Origin: Roseovarius sp. SCSIO 43702
Lineage (GTDB): Bacteria > Pseudomonadota > Alphaproteobacteria > Rhodobacterales > Rhodobacteraceae
NCBI RefSeq assembly: GCF_019599045.1
Contig: NZ_CP080623.1
Coordinates: forward strand, 1,076,501 to 1,140,500
Length of the DNA: 64,000 nucleotides
Reading direction: 5' to 3'
Shown: piece by piece, positions 34,498 to 43,631 of the stretch
Layout: every line of letters begins with the position of its first letter
Position numbering within the stretch: position 1 is the stretch's first letter
Made by a program: the position numbers and the translations under genes
Notes under the pieces: model-generated
The model's database searches: none
What the model was told of the DNA's origin: nothing
What the model saw: only the letters and a program-made list of their open reading frames with translations

Positions 34498-35616
34498 GTG
34501 CGGATACGTTTCGATCATGGACCGGAGGGTCGTGCGGCGATCTTCGACGGTGCCGCCGGGCTGATCGTGGCGCATGGTCCGGGCGACGTGCCGGCCGCAC
34601 TGGCCGCGCTCGATGCGGCGCGGGAGGCGGGGCTGTGGCTGGCCGGGTTCGCGAGCTACGAATTGGGGCTGGTCCTCGAGCCCAAGCTCGCGCCGCTGCT
34701 GCCCGGGGGACGACGCCTGCCGCTCCTGCAATTCGGCACCTACGAGCGCCCCGAGGACGCCGCGCCGCTGGTCGCGGGGGAGGTGGCGCTGGGCGGGTTC
34801 GCGCCGCGCTGGAGCGCCGGGGATCATGCGGCGGCTTTCGACAGGGTGCAGGCCTATATCGGGGCGGGCGATATCTATCAGGTGAACCTCACCTTTCCCA
34901 TCGACCTCGAGGCGCGGGGACGGGCGGAGGCGATCTATGCCGCGCTCGACGCCGTGCAGCCGGTGCGCCACGGCGCGCTGATCGAGGCGGAGGGCCTGCC
35001 CGCCATCCTGTCCCGCTCGCCCGAGCTTTTCTTCCGCACCGACGGGCAGGGCGGGATCGAGACGCGGCCGATGAAGGGCACGCAGCCGCGCAGCGCGGAT
35101 GCGGCGGAGGACGCGCGGCGGCGCTATTTCCTCCAATCGGACGAGAAGAACCGCGCCGAGAACCTGATGATCGTGGATCTTTTGCGCAACGATCTGAGTC
35201 GGGTCTGCGCGCCGGGCAGCGTGCGGGTGCCCGAGCTTTTCTCGGTCGAGAGCTACGAGACGGTGCACCAGATGACCTCGCTCGTCACGGGGCGGATGGT
35301 GCCGGAAACCGGGCTTGCCGACATTTTCGCGGCGTTGTTTCCCTGCGGGTCGATCACCGGGGCGCCGAAGGTGCGCGCGATGGAGATCATCGGCGAGCTG
35401 GAGCCGTGGCCGCGCGATGTCTATTGCGGCGCGATCGGCTGGGCCGCGCCCGACGGGCGGGCGGAGTTCAACGTGGCGATCCGCACCCTCCTGGTCGAGG
35501 CGGACGGGCGCGCGCGGCTCAACGTGGGCGGCGGCGTCGTCCATGACAGCACCGGCGCGGGGGAATACGAGGAGGCGCTCTGGAAGGCGCGGTTCGTCGA
35601 TCGGCTGATCGGATGA
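34498..35616 (+). CDS. pabB: Aminodeoxychorismate synthase component I
   Basis: This 372-residue chorismate-binding enzyme makes aminodeoxychorismate for folate synthesis. Motifs are ETRPMKGTQPR, SDEKNRAENLMIVDLLRND, SYETVHQMTS and LFPCGSITGAPKVRA. The KGT lysine fits PabB better than anthranilate synthase. It starts with GTG at 34498 without a strong ribosome site. The length is short because the non-catalytic N-terminal region is reduced, as common in this group. No pabA or pabC is adjacent. Confidence 0.9.
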   Translation: MRIRFDHGPEGRAAIFDGAAGLIVAHGPGDVPAALAALDAAREAGLWLAGFASYELGLVLEPKLAPLLPGGRRLPLLQFGTYERPEDAAPLVAGEVALGGFAPRWSAGDHAAAFDRVQAYIGAGDIYQVNLTFPIDLEARGRAEAIYAALDAVQPVRHGALIEAEGLPAILSRSPELFFRTDGQGGIETRPMKGTQPRSADAAEDARRRYFLQSDEKNRAENLMIVDLLRNDLSRVCAPGSVRVPELFSVESYETVHQMTSLVTGRMVPETGLADIFAALFPCGSITGAPKVRAMEIIGELEPWPRDVYCGAIGWAAPDGRAEFNVAIRTLLVEADGRARLNVGGGVVHDSTGAGEYEEALWKARFVDRLIG

Positions 35617-35667
35617 GGCCGCGCGGATCGTCCACGGTCGGGGTTCGTCCGGCATGTCCCCGGCCGG

Positions 35668-36900
35668 TTACTCCGCCGCCTTGCGCGCCTGGGAGTGGCC
35701 GCCTTCGTAGATGTAGTCGCGGGTGAGCGGGACCGTGTGACGGTCGCGCGCGAGCTGGAACTGGAACACCACCTGTTCGGCGTGCCGGAAGGTCATCTCG
35801 CAAGCCACGAGGTAGAAGCGCCACATCCGGCAGAAGCGTTCGTCGTAAAGCGCGCGGGCCTTGTCCTCGTTCGCGACGAAGCGGTCGTGCCAGTGCTTGA
35901 GCGTCTCGGCGTAATGCAGGCGCCAGATTTCCACGTCGGTGGCAAAGATGCCCTGGTTTTCGATCGCGCGCATGGTTTCGGACATGGCGGGCACGTAGCC
36001 GCCGGGGAAGATGTACTTGGTGAGCCACGGGCTTGTCGTGCCGGGCGGGTCGGCGCGGCCGATCGTGTGGATGAGCGCCACACCCTCGGGGGTGAGCAGA
36101 TCGCGGACCGTGCGGAAATACGTGTTGTAATGCGGCACGCCCACATGCTCGAACATGCCGACCGAGACGATGCGGTCGAAGCGCCCCTCGACCTCGCGGT
36201 AGTCCATCAGCTTGAAGCGCACGCGATCGGAGAGACCGGCGGCGCGGGCGCGGGAGTTGGCCATGGCGTGCTGTTCGGTCGAGAGGGTCACGCCCGTGAC
36301 ATCGGCACCGTAGTCGCCCGCGAGCGTCAGGCCCATCCCGCCCCAGCCGCACCCGATGTCGAGCACGCGCATGCCGGGTTCGATCATGAGCTTGCGGGCG
36401 ATGTGATGTTTCTTGGCGGCCTGCGCCTCCTCGAGCGTCATGTCGGGGCGGGCGAAATAGGCACAGGAATACTGCCGGTCCTCGTCGAGAAAGAGATCGT
36501 AGAGCTCGCCCGAGAGGTCGTAGTGATGGGCCACGTTGGCGCGTGAGCGGCCGGCCGGGTTGAACTGTTGCAGGAAGCGGCCGGCCTGGCGGGCCCAGAT
36601 CAGCGGCGTGCGGAACCACGGCTGCCCAGTCCGCGACATGTTGGACATGGCGAGCGCGAGGAAGCCGCGGAGGTCGTCGCCCTCGATGGTGAGGCGTTCG
36701 TCCATGTAGGCTTCGCCCACGGCGAGGTCGGGCTGGAACACGATCTTGCGCGGCAGGCTCTCGTCATGGAAGGCGATGGCGACCGAGGGCCCGAGCGAAG
36801 CATCGCCGTAGCGGCGCGTTTCGCCGTCGGGCAGGGTCACGATGAGTTCACCCCGCTTGATGAGCTGCGACAGAAAGGCATCGAGAACACGTGTCCACAT
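35668..36900 (-). CDS. cfa: Cyclopropane-fatty-acyl-phospholipid synthase
   Basis: This 410-residue SAM-dependent enzyme adds a methylene bridge to unsaturated acyl chains of membrane lipids. The SAM site is VLDIGCGWGGMGL, followed by GVTLSTEQHAMANSRA. The conserved C-terminal FIFPGGYVPAM and WRLHYAETLKHW segments are present. GGAGGG precedes the ATG. Cfa is often stress- and stationary-phase-induced, but no EcfG site is visible here. It is divergent from aspS. Confidence 0.93.
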   Translation of the reverse strand: MWTRVLDAFLSQLIKRGELIVTLPDGETRRYGDASLGPSVAIAFHDESLPRKIVFQPDLAVGEAYMDERLTIEGDDLRGFLALAMSNMSRTGQPWFRTPLIWARQAGRFLQQFNPAGRSRANVAHHYDLSGELYDLFLDEDRQYSCAYFARPDMTLEEAQAAKKHHIARKLMIEPGMRVLDIGCGWGGMGLTLAGDYGADVTGVTLSTEQHAMANSRARAAGLSDRVRFKLMDYREVEGRFDRIVSVGMFEHVGVPHYNTYFRTVRDLLTPEGVALIHTIGRADPPGTTSPWLTKYIFPGGYVPAMSETMRAIENQGIFATDVEIWRLHYAETLKHWHDRFVANEDKARALYDERFCRMWRFYLVACEMTFRHAEQVVFQFQLARDRHTVPLTRDYIYEGGHSQARKAAE

Positions 36901-37064
36901 GATTGCAACCCTCCGGCCGCTCCGGTGATCCTTTCATCGCGCGACGGCACCGGATCGCGGCTTTATTCAACCTACGGGCATATTTACCCAAAGCTCGAAG
37001 CGTGTAAACGCCGTTGAACGCGGGGCGCCTTGCGGTGGCGGAAAGGGGCGTGGGGCGCGCGGCC

Positions 37065-37093
37065 TTGACTTTGACCGCGAGGCGCGGTGTATC
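37065..37093 (+). promoter_or_regulatory. Likely sigma-70 promoter of aspS
   Basis: TTGACT (37065-37070), a 17-base spacer and TGTATC (37088-37093) give a good -35 and spacing with a weak -10, 44 bases before the aspS ATG. Confidence 0.55.
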
Positions 37094-37136
37094 GGCGCGA
37101 CCCTGCCAACCCGAACCGCGCGACGAGGATCACACC

Positions 37137-38915
37137 ATGCATGCATATCGCAGCCACACCTGCGCCCAACTCGACAAGAGCAACGTGGGCGAGACCGTGC
37201 GTCTCTCGGGGTGGGTCCACCGGATCCGCGATCACGGTGGCGTGCTGTTCGTCGATCTGCGCGATCATTACGGCGTGACGCAGGTCTTGTGCGATTCCGA
37301 CAGCCCCGTCTTCGCCGAGGTGGAGAAGCTCAGGAGCGAGTGGTGCATCCGCATCGACGGCGAGGTGAAGGCGCGCGACGAGAGCCTCGTGAACCCCAAG
37401 CTGCCGACGGGCGAGATCGAGGTCTACATCCGCGACATGGAGGTGCTGGGCGCGGCGAAGGAGCTTCCGCTGCTGGTCTTCGGCGACCAGGAATACCCCG
37501 AGGAGACGCGGCTGCGCTATCGCTATCTCGACCTGCGGCGCGAGGCGATGCAGCGCAACATGGCGTTGCGCTCGGACGTGATCGCGTCGATGCGCCAGCG
37601 GATGTGGAACAAGGGGTTCCGCGAATACCAGACGCCGATCATCACCGCGTCCTCGCCCGAAGGCGCGCGCGACTTCCTCGTGCCGTCGCGGCTTCACCCT
37701 GGCAAGTTCTATGCGCTGCCGCAGGCGCCGCAGCTTTTCAAGCAGCTCATCATGGTGTCGGGCTTCGACCGCTATTTCCAGATCGCGCCCTGTTTCCGCG
37801 ACGAGGATCCGCGCGCCGACCGCTCGCCCACGGATTTCTACCAGCTCGACATGGAGATGAGTTTCGTCGAGCAGCAGGACGTGTTCGACACGATCCAGCC
37901 GGTGATCCAGGGCATTTTCGAGGAGTTCGGCGGCGGCCGGAAGGTCGACGAGGTCTGGCCGCAGATTTCCTATGCGGACGCGGCGCTCTGGTACGGCACC
38001 GACAAGCCCGACCTGCGCAACCCGATCAGGATGGAGCGCGTGTCCGAGCATTTCCGCGGCTCGGGCTTTGCCATCTTCGCCAAGATCCTCGAGCAGGAGG
38101 GCACCGAGATCCGCGCCATCCCCGCGCCGGGGGGCGGCTCGCGCAAGTTCTGCGACCGGATGAACGCGTTTGCGCAGAAAGAGGGACTGCCGGGGATGGG
38201 GTACATCTTCTGGCGGGAGGGCGAGAACGGCATGGAGGCCGCAGGTCCGCTGGCCAAGAATATCGGCCCCGAGCGCACCGAGGCCATTCGCCAGCAGCTT
38301 GGTCTCGGGCAGGGCGACGCGGCGTTCTTCCTCGGCGGCAAGCCCAAGACCTTCGAGGCCGTGGCGGGACGGGCGCGCACGGTGATCGGCGAGGAACTGG
38401 GCCTGACCGAGACCGACCGTTTCGCCTTTGCCTGGATCGTCGATTTCCCGATCTACGAGCGTGACGAGGAAACCGGCGAGATCGATTTCGAGCACAACCC
38501 GTTCTCGATGCCGCAAGGCGGAATGGAGGCGCTCGAGGGTGATCCCCTGAAGGTGAAGGGATACCAGTACGACCTTGCCTGCAACGGTTACGAGCTTGTC
38601 TCGGGGGCCATTCGGAACCACAGGCCCGAGGTCATGCTCAAGGCGTTCGAGATCGCGGGCTATGGCGAGGACGAGGTGAAGAAGCGCTTCGCGGGGCTCT
38701 ATGGCGCGTTCCAGTACGGCGCGCCGCCGCACGGGGGCTGTGCCGCGGGGATCGACCGGATCGTCATGCTGCTGGCCGACACGGCTAATATCCGCGAGGT
38801 CATCATGTTCCCGATGAACCAGCGTGCCGAGGACCTGATGATGAACGCACCCTCGGAGCCCACGAGCGAACAGTTGATGGAACTGGGGCTCAGGGTGCTG
38901 CCGCGGGAGGAGTGA
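37137..38915 (+). CDS. aspS: Aspartyl-tRNA synthetase
   Basis: This 592-residue class II synthetase charges tRNA-Asp (possibly tRNA-Asn as well). It has an N-terminal OB fold (residues 1-105), the bacterial GAD insertion (about 290-420), and class II motifs including [17 protein letters not shown] and the final [13 protein letters not shown]. The start at 37137 has GAGGAT; the frame is open 41 codons upstream without family similarity. A terminator follows. Confidence 0.96.
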   Translation: MHAYRSHTCAQLDKSNVGETVRLSGWVHRIRDHGGVLFVDLRDHYGVTQVLCDSDSPVFAEVEKLRSEWCIRIDGEVKARDESLVNPKLPTGEIEVYIRDMEVLGAAKELPLLVFGDQEYPEETRLRYRYLDLRREAMQRNMALRSDVIASMRQRMWNKGFREYQTPIITASSPEGARDFLVPSRLHPGKFYALPQAPQLFKQLIMVSGFDRYFQIAPCFRDEDPRADRSPTDFYQLDMEMSFVEQQDVFDTIQPVIQGIFEEFGGGRKVDEVWPQISYADAALWYGTDKPDLRNPIRMERVSEHFRGSGFAIFAKILEQEGTEIRAIPAPGGGSRKFCDRMNAFAQKEGLPGMGYIFWREGENGMEAAGPLAKNIGPERTEAIRQQLGLGQGDAAFFLGGKPKTFEAVAGRARTVIGEELGLTETDRFAFAWIVDFPIYERDEETGEIDFEHNPFSMPQGGMEALEGDPLKVKGYQYDLACNGYELVSGAIRNHRPEVMLKAFEIAGYGEDEVKKRFAGLYGAFQYGAPPHGGCAAGIDRIVMLLADTANIREVIMFPMNQRAEDLMMNAPSEPTSEQLMELGLRVLPREE

Positions 38916-38937
38916 GCGCGGCGGGCGTTGCCACAGG

Positions 38938-38964
38938 AAAGGCCGGGTTTCGACCTGGCCTTTT
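38938..38964 (+). terminator. Rho-independent terminator after aspS
   Basis: AAAGGCCGGG (38938-38947) pairs with CCTGGCCTTT (38954-38963, one G-U pair) around a 6-base loop, followed by T. The A-run at left may let it act on the converging hemerythrin gene too. Confidence 0.8.
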
Positions 38965-38982
38965 CGTCAGATGTGGCGCGGC

Positions 38983-39459
38983 TCAATCCTCGAGGCTGTC
39001 CTCGCGCTTTTCGTCGATGAGGCCGAGTTCCTCTTCCTTGCGCTTGCGGAAGCGGTCGCCATAGCCCTTGATCTCGCTTTCGGGGATGACCTCGCGGGCG
39101 CGGGCGAAGACCTCGTCCTCCTCCTCGTCGATGTGATGGTGGTAGTCGTGGCTGAGCTTCTTGAACTTCTGGAGCCAGGCGCCCTCGGCCATGTCCATCC
39201 CGTTCAGCTCCTCGAGCAGATCGTCGATCTGCTGGTGTTCGTGGACCGAATGGCGCGCGCTGTCCTGGCCCCAAGTCTTGGAGATGAGCTTGGAATAGAA
39301 GGTCTCCTCCTCGGCGGCGCCGTGGGCCTTCACGTCCTCGTAGAACTCCTTCCACGCCTTGCGCCGGGTGTCGCTGTCGCCCGAGGTGTCCTCGATCGTG
39401 GCGATCAGGTCGCGGTGGCGGTCGTGGTCGGATTTGATGGCTGTGTAGATGTCTGACAT
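38983..39459 (-). CDS. Hemerythrin HHE-domain protein
   Basis: This 158-residue four-helix-bundle protein likely binds a di-iron site. Ligand candidates are H12 in SDHDRHRDL, the HGAAEEE segment, HEHQQID and HHHIDEEEDEVF. The charged C-terminal tail (KRKEEELGLIDEKRED) is extra. GGAG precedes the ATG at 39459. An EcfG-type promoter (39490-39515) places it in the general stress regulon. Hemerythrin-like proteins store or sense oxygen or iron; its role here is inferred as stress protection. Confidence 0.9.
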   Translation of the reverse strand: MSDIYTAIKSDHDRHRDLIATIEDTSGDSDTRRKAWKEFYEDVKAHGAAEEETFYSKLISKTWGQDSARHSVHEHQQIDDLLEELNGMDMAEGAWLQKFKKLSHDYHHHIDEEEDEVFARAREVIPESEIKGYGDRFRKRKEEELGLIDEKREDSLED

Positions 39460-39489
39460 GGCTGATCTCCGGTTTTCGTTCCACGGGGG

Positions 39490-39515
39490 AACGCCGCGTC
39501 GCGGCGCGAGGTTCC
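39490..39515 (-). promoter_or_regulatory. EcfG-type promoter for the hemerythrin gene
   Basis: On the minus strand GGAAC (39515-39511), 17 bases and CGTT (39493-39490) match the consensus exactly, 30 bases before the ATG. This is 19 kb from the stress locus, so it supports regulon membership. Confidence 0.75.
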
Positions 39516-39529
39516 CCGGCGCGGGGGGA

Positions 39530-40246
39530 TCAGAGGGCCGGGTCGTCGGCGGCGCGCACGAGGCGGGTGAGATCGGATAATGCCTCGCGCTGGTGGCTGG
39601 TATCGTCGAAATTCGAGGGATCGAGCCAGAGGCGGAACGCCTCGGAGAGGGCGGGCCATTCGCGGTCGATGACCGAGAACCAGGCGGTATCGCGGTTGCG
39701 GCCCTTGACGATCCGGTCCTGACGGAAGGTGCCTTCGTAGCTGAAGCCGAACCGCTGGGCGGCGCGGCGCGAGGGGATGTTGAGCGCATCGCATTTCCAC
39801 TCGTACCGGCGATAACCCGCCTCGAACGCCCATTTCATCATGAGAAACATCGCCTCGGTCGCCGCGCGGGTGCGTTGCAGGCGGGGCGCCATGGCGATGA
39901 AGCCCACCTCGACCGTGCCCATGTCGGGGGTGATACGCAGGAAGGAGGCAAAGCCGCCCCACGCGTCGGCATCCTTGTCGTGGATGGCGAAGAAGACGGG
40001 GTCGCCGGCGCTCGTGGCATCCTTGACCCAGCGGTGAAACTGCGCGGAGGAGGCGAAGGGGCCGACCGGCAGGTAATCCCACACCCAGTCGTGCCCGTCG
40101 AAGGCCTGGTGGAGAAGCGCCGCGTGCGCGTCCGCGTCGAGCGCCTCGAGCCGGGCGTGCCGGCCCTCGAAGACGAGGTCGCGGGACGGTGACGGGGGCG
40201 GCTGCCAGTTCTCGACCACGGGGCCGACGGGGCGGTCCTGGCTCAT
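39530..40246 (-). CDS. GNAT family N-acetyltransferase (RimJ/RimL-like)
   Basis: This 238-residue protein has the acetyl-CoA fold. Visible are the EVGFIAMAPRLQRTRAATEA segment (motif A) and CDALNIPSRRAAQRFGFSYEG (motif B, given here as CDALNIPS...RFGFSYEG), then FRQDRIVKGRNRDTAWFSV. This is the pattern of the Acetyltransf_3 group acting on protein N-termini or small amines. It is upstream of hemerythrin on the same strand with a 70-base gap holding the hemerythrin promoter. Confidence 0.85.
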   Translation of the reverse strand: MSQDRPVGPVVENWQPPPSPSRDLVFEGRHARLEALDADAHAALLHQAFDGHDWVWDYLPVGPFASSAQFHRWVKDATSAGDPVFFAIHDKDADAWGGFASFLRITPDMGTVEVGFIAMAPRLQRTRAATEAMFLMMKWAFEAGYRRYEWKCDALNIPSRRAAQRFGFSYEGTFRQDRIVKGRNRDTAWFSVIDREWPALSEAFRLWLDPSNFDDTSHQREALSDLTRLVRAADDPAL

Positions 40247-40356
40247 GGGGGGTCCTCCGTCGGCGGTGTCGCGGTGACGGGAAGACTATGGGGCGGCGCC
40301 CGCGAGGAAAAGGGCAAACTGCCGGCGGGCTGCGGTCTCCGGCCCGCCCCGGCATG

Positions 40357-41073
40357 TCACATGGCAGCGCGACCCGCGATCCGCTCTTGCAGGAGACCCG
40401 CGATACGGGCCACGGGGCCGGTCGCCGCGTCGCCCCTGGCGCGAAGCTGCGCGAGGTTCTCGGCCGCGCGGACGAGCTGGCGGTCGCCCGCGGCACGCGC
40501 CACGCCCGACAGGAACTGTGCCACGTAATCGAGCATCGGCCCGTCCGCATCTTCGTCGAGAAGGCTTGCCACATGGCTCATGTCGTCGCGATAGGCGATC
40601 GGGTCGGCATGGATGATGTCGGTGCGCAACCGGCGCGGGCCGGTCGGTTGCCGCTCGGGCGGGAGGAGGGCGAGGATCGTCTCCTGGAAGCGGCCGAGAT
40701 GGGTCACGGGCTTGGCAAGGAACGCGTCGGCACCCGCTGCCATGGCCAGGTCCTCGGCCCCGTCATCACCGCTTGTCCCGAGGATGACCGCGACGCGCGG
40801 CACGGCCTCGTGCAATTCGGTGATGAGGTCGGCACCGGACCCGTCGGGCAGCCCCAGGTCGACGATGACCGCCGAGGGGCGGTAGACCTGAAGGTGCCGG
40901 CGGGCCGAACGCAGGCAATCGGCACGGCGGATGCGCGCGCCGGAATGCAGGCACATGAGCCGCATCGCGTCGCAGGCGAAGAGGCTGTCCTCGACCACGA
41001 GGATCGTCATGCCGAGAAGCGGGCGGCCCGAGGTGGGCGTGTAGGGGGGGTGAAAGGTGCGGGCGTCGTCCAT
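40357..41073 (-). CDS. Response regulator receiver protein with C-terminal helical extension
   Basis: This 238-residue protein has a receiver domain (residues about 22-130) with acidic E28/D29, phosphoacceptor Asp72 in VIVDLGLPDGSG, Thr/Ser100-101 and Lys121 in LAKPV, so it looks active. The remaining 100 residues are helical and match no output domain I recognise; there is no DNA-binding helix. GGAGGAG precedes the ATG at 41073. It stands alone with no adjacent kinase. Confidence 0.82.
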   Translation of the reverse strand: MDDARTFHPPYTPTSGRPLLGMTILVVEDSLFACDAMRLMCLHSGARIRRADCLRSARRHLQVYRPSAVIVDLGLPDGSGADLITELHEAVPRVAVILGTSGDDGAEDLAMAAGADAFLAKPVTHLGRFQETILALLPPERQPTGPRRLRTDIIHADPIAYRDDMSHVASLLDEDADGPMLDYVAQFLSGVARAAGDRQLVRAAENLAQLRARGDAATGPVARIAGLLQERIAGRAAM

Positions 41074-41258
41074 GCAGGGTCTCCTCCGGGTGGGCTGCGA
41101 TTCGACGCTACCGCAAAGATGGTGAACGAGGGGTTAATCGCAGGGAACGCTCGCCGCGCAATCGCTCGACCCTGTCGTGCGGCGCTTCGTCCCTTGTCGC
41201 GGGGCGCGATGATCCCCATAACGGGACCACCGACCCGGCGCAGCAATGGAGGTCCCGC

Positions 41259-41663
41259 ATGATCGGCCGTCTCAATCACGTCGCAATCGCGGTGCCCGAC
41301 CTCGAGGCCGCCGCCGCGCAGTATCGCGACGCCCTCGGGGCCGATTTGGGTGCGCCGCAGGACGAGCCCGACCACGGCGTGACCGTCATCTTCATCGAGT
41401 TGCCGAACACCAAGATCGAGCTTCTGCATCCCCTGGGCGAGGACAGCCCGATCAAGGGCTTTCTCGAGAAGAACCCGGCGGGGGGCATTCATCACATCTG
41501 CTACGAGGTCGAGGACATCATCGCCGCGCGCGACCGGCTGACCGAGAGCGGCGCGCGTGTCCTCGGGACCGGGGAGCCCAAGATCGGCGCACATGGCAAG
41601 CCGGTTCTTTTCCTGCATCCCAAGGATTTCAACGGCTGTCTCGTCGAACTGGAGGAAGTCTGA
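41259..41663 (+). CDS. mce: Methylmalonyl-CoA epimerase
   Basis: This 134-residue glyoxalase-fold enzyme interconverts the two epimers of methylmalonyl-CoA. It starts MIGRLNHVAIAVPDLEAA with a metal histidine (H7), and has IHHICYEVEDI and the late FLHPKDFNGCLVELEE with the last metal ligand. GGAGG precedes the start. It feeds methylmalonyl-CoA mutase, whose chaperone MeaB is at 61180. The DUF1467 gene overlaps its stop. Confidence 0.93.
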   Translation: MIGRLNHVAIAVPDLEAAAAQYRDALGADLGAPQDEPDHGVTVIFIELPNTKIELLHPLGEDSPIKGFLEKNPAGGIHHICYEVEDIIAARDRLTESGARVLGTGEPKIGAHGKPVLFLHPKDFNGCLVELEEV

Positions 41664-41929
41664 TGGGTCCGGTATCGGCCTTCGTGCTGTTCCTGGTGGT
41701 CTGGTTCATGACCTTCTTTGTCATCCTGCCCCTGCGCATCCAGACGCAGGGCGAGGCGGGCAAGATCGTGGAGGGCACGCATTCGGGCTCTCCCCATGTC
41801 CATCACCTGCGCAAGAAGATCCTCATCACCACCGGCATCGCGGTGGTGATCTGGGCGATCCTCGCCTTCGTGATCGTGAGCGGGATGCTCACGGTGCGCG
41901 ATATCGACTGGTTCAACCGGATGGGCTGA
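41663..41929 (+). CDS. DUF1467 family membrane protein
   Basis: This 88-residue protein has two membrane helices (about 4-25 and 52-76) joined by a hydrophilic loop. The pair mce-DUF1467 is common in Rhodobacteraceae. Its ATG overlaps the mce stop (TGATG), so translation is coupled. The 3' end overlaps the converging EI24 gene by 17 bases. Function unknown. Confidence 0.87.
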   Translation: MGPVSAFVLFLVVWFMTFFVILPLRIQTQGEAGKIVEGTHSGSPHVHHLRKKILITTGIAVVIWAILAFVIVSGMLTVRDIDWFNRMG

Positions 41930-42623
41930 GCCCCGCGTCGCGCGCGACCGCGTGGAAGATATGCGTGAAGGTCGCCGCGCCGAGGATCGGGATCACGAGG
42001 TTCAGAAGCGGCACGGAAAGCGGGATCGCCATGAGCGTGCCCGCCACCCAGATCGTGCCGAGATTGGCGCGTCGGAGTTCCTTTGCCCGTTTGCGGCCCA
42101 CCCGGCGCATCGCGGCGAGCTGGAAATATTCGCGGCCCAGCAGGAACCCGTTCACCGCCCAGAAGATGAAGATCGCTGCCGGGGCGAAGAGCAGGTAGAG
42201 GACGATCGCCAAGAGGTTCACCACGATGAGCACGCCCAGAAACGCGAGCGTGTCGGTGACCGCGTCGGTCCATGACATGCGCGGCACCGGCGGCAGATGC
42301 GGGTGGTGCCGGTCCTCGACCGCCTGCGCCACGTCGTCGAGAAACATCGACGTGATGGCCGACGCCACCGGCACCATGAGGAAGACCGACAGGATCAGCA
42401 TCAGCACCAGGCTGCCCCAGCTCAGCAGGTCGTCGAGCCACGTCACCTCGCCGATGAGCGGAAGTTCGGCCCCCTCGCCAAGCGCCCATTGCATCCACAC
42501 CAGGAAAAGCGCGTAGACCGCCACCAGAAGCGCGAAGGCGAGGCCGATGCCGAGATAGAGCACACGGCGGAAGCGCGGGTCGCTCACCTGTGCGATGGCC
42601 TTGAAGAAGCTCGAGAAGATCAT
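41913..42623 (-). CDS. EI24 domain-containing membrane protein (CysZ-like)
   Basis: This 236-residue inner-membrane protein has about four to five helices and the EI24/CysZ pattern, with a conserved helical loop FLLGREYFQLAAMRR. CysZ of enterics imports sulfate, but the broader EI24 group is uncharacterised, so I do not assign sulfate transport. The start overlaps the nitroreductase stop by 4 bases (ATGA), so the two form an operon. Confidence 0.85.
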   Translation of the reverse strand: MIFSSFFKAIAQVSDPRFRRVLYLGIGLAFALLVAVYALFLVWMQWALGEGAELPLIGEVTWLDDLLSWGSLVLMLILSVFLMVPVASAITSMFLDDVAQAVEDRHHPHLPPVPRMSWTDAVTDTLAFLGVLIVVNLLAIVLYLLFAPAAIFIFWAVNGFLLGREYFQLAAMRRVGRKRAKELRRANLGTIWVAGTLMAIPLSVPLLNLVIPILGAATFTHIFHAVARDAGLSPSG

Positions 42624-43195
42624 TCGGCGACCCAGGTCGTGATGGCGTCGATATCCGGTCGCGGCCGGTCGGGCGGGGTCTTCGTGCTCGTGCCGATGTG
42701 GATCACGCCCGCGACACGCTCGTGCGGGGCAAGGCCCAGCCCCTCTTCGACGAAGGTGCGGTCGGATACGGGCCAGCCGGTCAGCCAGTTCGCACCCCAA
42801 CCGCTTGCCAGCGCGGCGTTGAGCAGCGACAGGCAAACGGCGCCGGTGGAGTAGGTCTGTTCGATTTGCGGGATCTTCTCGGAGGGTTTGGGCGATTCGA
42901 CCACCACCACGGCGAGCGGGCTGTCGTCATAGGCCGAGCGCGCCTTGGCGATGTCCTCCTCGGGGCGGTCAAGCGCCGCGCCGCGCTCGGCCACCAGATC
43001 GCCCAGCCGGCGGCAGGCCGCGCGTTCGAGCACGATGAAGCGCCACGGCTCGAGCTTGCCGTGATCGGGGCTGCGGGCCGCCGCGGTGAGAATGGGCCGC
43101 AACGCCGTGCGATCCGGTGCGGGCGGCCCCAGCAGCTTGGCGGGGCGCGAGCGGCGGGAGAGCAGGAATTCCATGGCGGGGGTGATGTCGGACAT
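42620..43195 (-). CDS. Nitroreductase family protein (YdjA-like)
   Basis: This 191-residue flavoprotein shows the FMN-binding LLSRRSRPAKLL start, SPDHGKLEPWRFIVL in the middle, and the GWGANWLTGWP segment. It is a single-domain minimal nitroreductase, NAD(P)H-dependent in the family. The natural substrate is not known. The EI24 gene overlaps its stop. Confidence 0.9.
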   Translation of the reverse strand: MSDITPAMEFLLSRRSRPAKLLGPPAPDRTALRPILTAAARSPDHGKLEPWRFIVLERAACRRLGDLVAERGAALDRPEEDIAKARSAYDDSPLAVVVVESPKPSEKIPQIEQTYSTGAVCLSLLNAALASGWGANWLTGWPVSDRTFVEEGLGLAPHERVAGVIHIGTSTKTPPDRPRPDIDAITTWVAE

Positions 43196-43278
43196 GTCTG
43201 CGCGTGCTCCTCTTGGCGACCTTGGCAGCTATGTCGGACCTGGCGGAGGCGGGGTCAAGCCCTGCGCCCATGCCGCGC

Positions 43279-43521
43279 CTATTCGTTGCGGCCGCGCGCG
43301 CGCTGATACACGCCCTCCGGCAGATCGAGCGCCGCGGCCAGATCGTGAAGCTGCGTGAGCGAGAGCGTGATCGTCTGTGTGCGGTCGGTGCGCGGATCGT
43401 GCTGGGTGAGCGTGACGCATTCCTCGAACGCGTTGATGATCACGTCTTCCCCAAGCGGCGCGGGCCCCTCGTCGACGAGGGTGATGACCGTGGAATCGAA
43501 TTCGTGCTCGATCGAGAACAT
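43279..43521 (-). CDS. Conserved hypothetical protein, 80 residues
   Basis: This small acidic, soluble protein starts MFSIEHEFDSTVITLVDEG and contains FEECVTLTQHDPRTDRTQTI. No signal or membrane segment is seen. The pattern (short beta-rich start, helix, ending in EGVYQRARGRNE) resembles small Rhodobacteraceae proteins of unknown function. Codon use is like the neighbours. I cannot assign a role. Confidence 0.7.
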   Translation of the reverse strand: MFSIEHEFDSTVITLVDEGPAPLGEDVIINAFEECVTLTQHDPRTDRTQTITLSLTQLHDLAAALDLPEGVYQRARGRNE

Positions 43522-43631
43522 GGCGCGAGCGTGACCCCGGCGGCGGAGGATTGCAAGGGGGCGCGGTGGGGGCTGGCGCTTGGAAAACCGCGTGATAGAT
43601 TGGATCGGACGTCAGCCATTCAGAGAGTTCC

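Noticed and set aside
41913..41929. Overlap of the DUF1467 and EI24 genes as a sign of wrong calling
   Set aside because: Both genes are well supported by length and topology, and a 17-base convergent overlap at the 3' ends is common.
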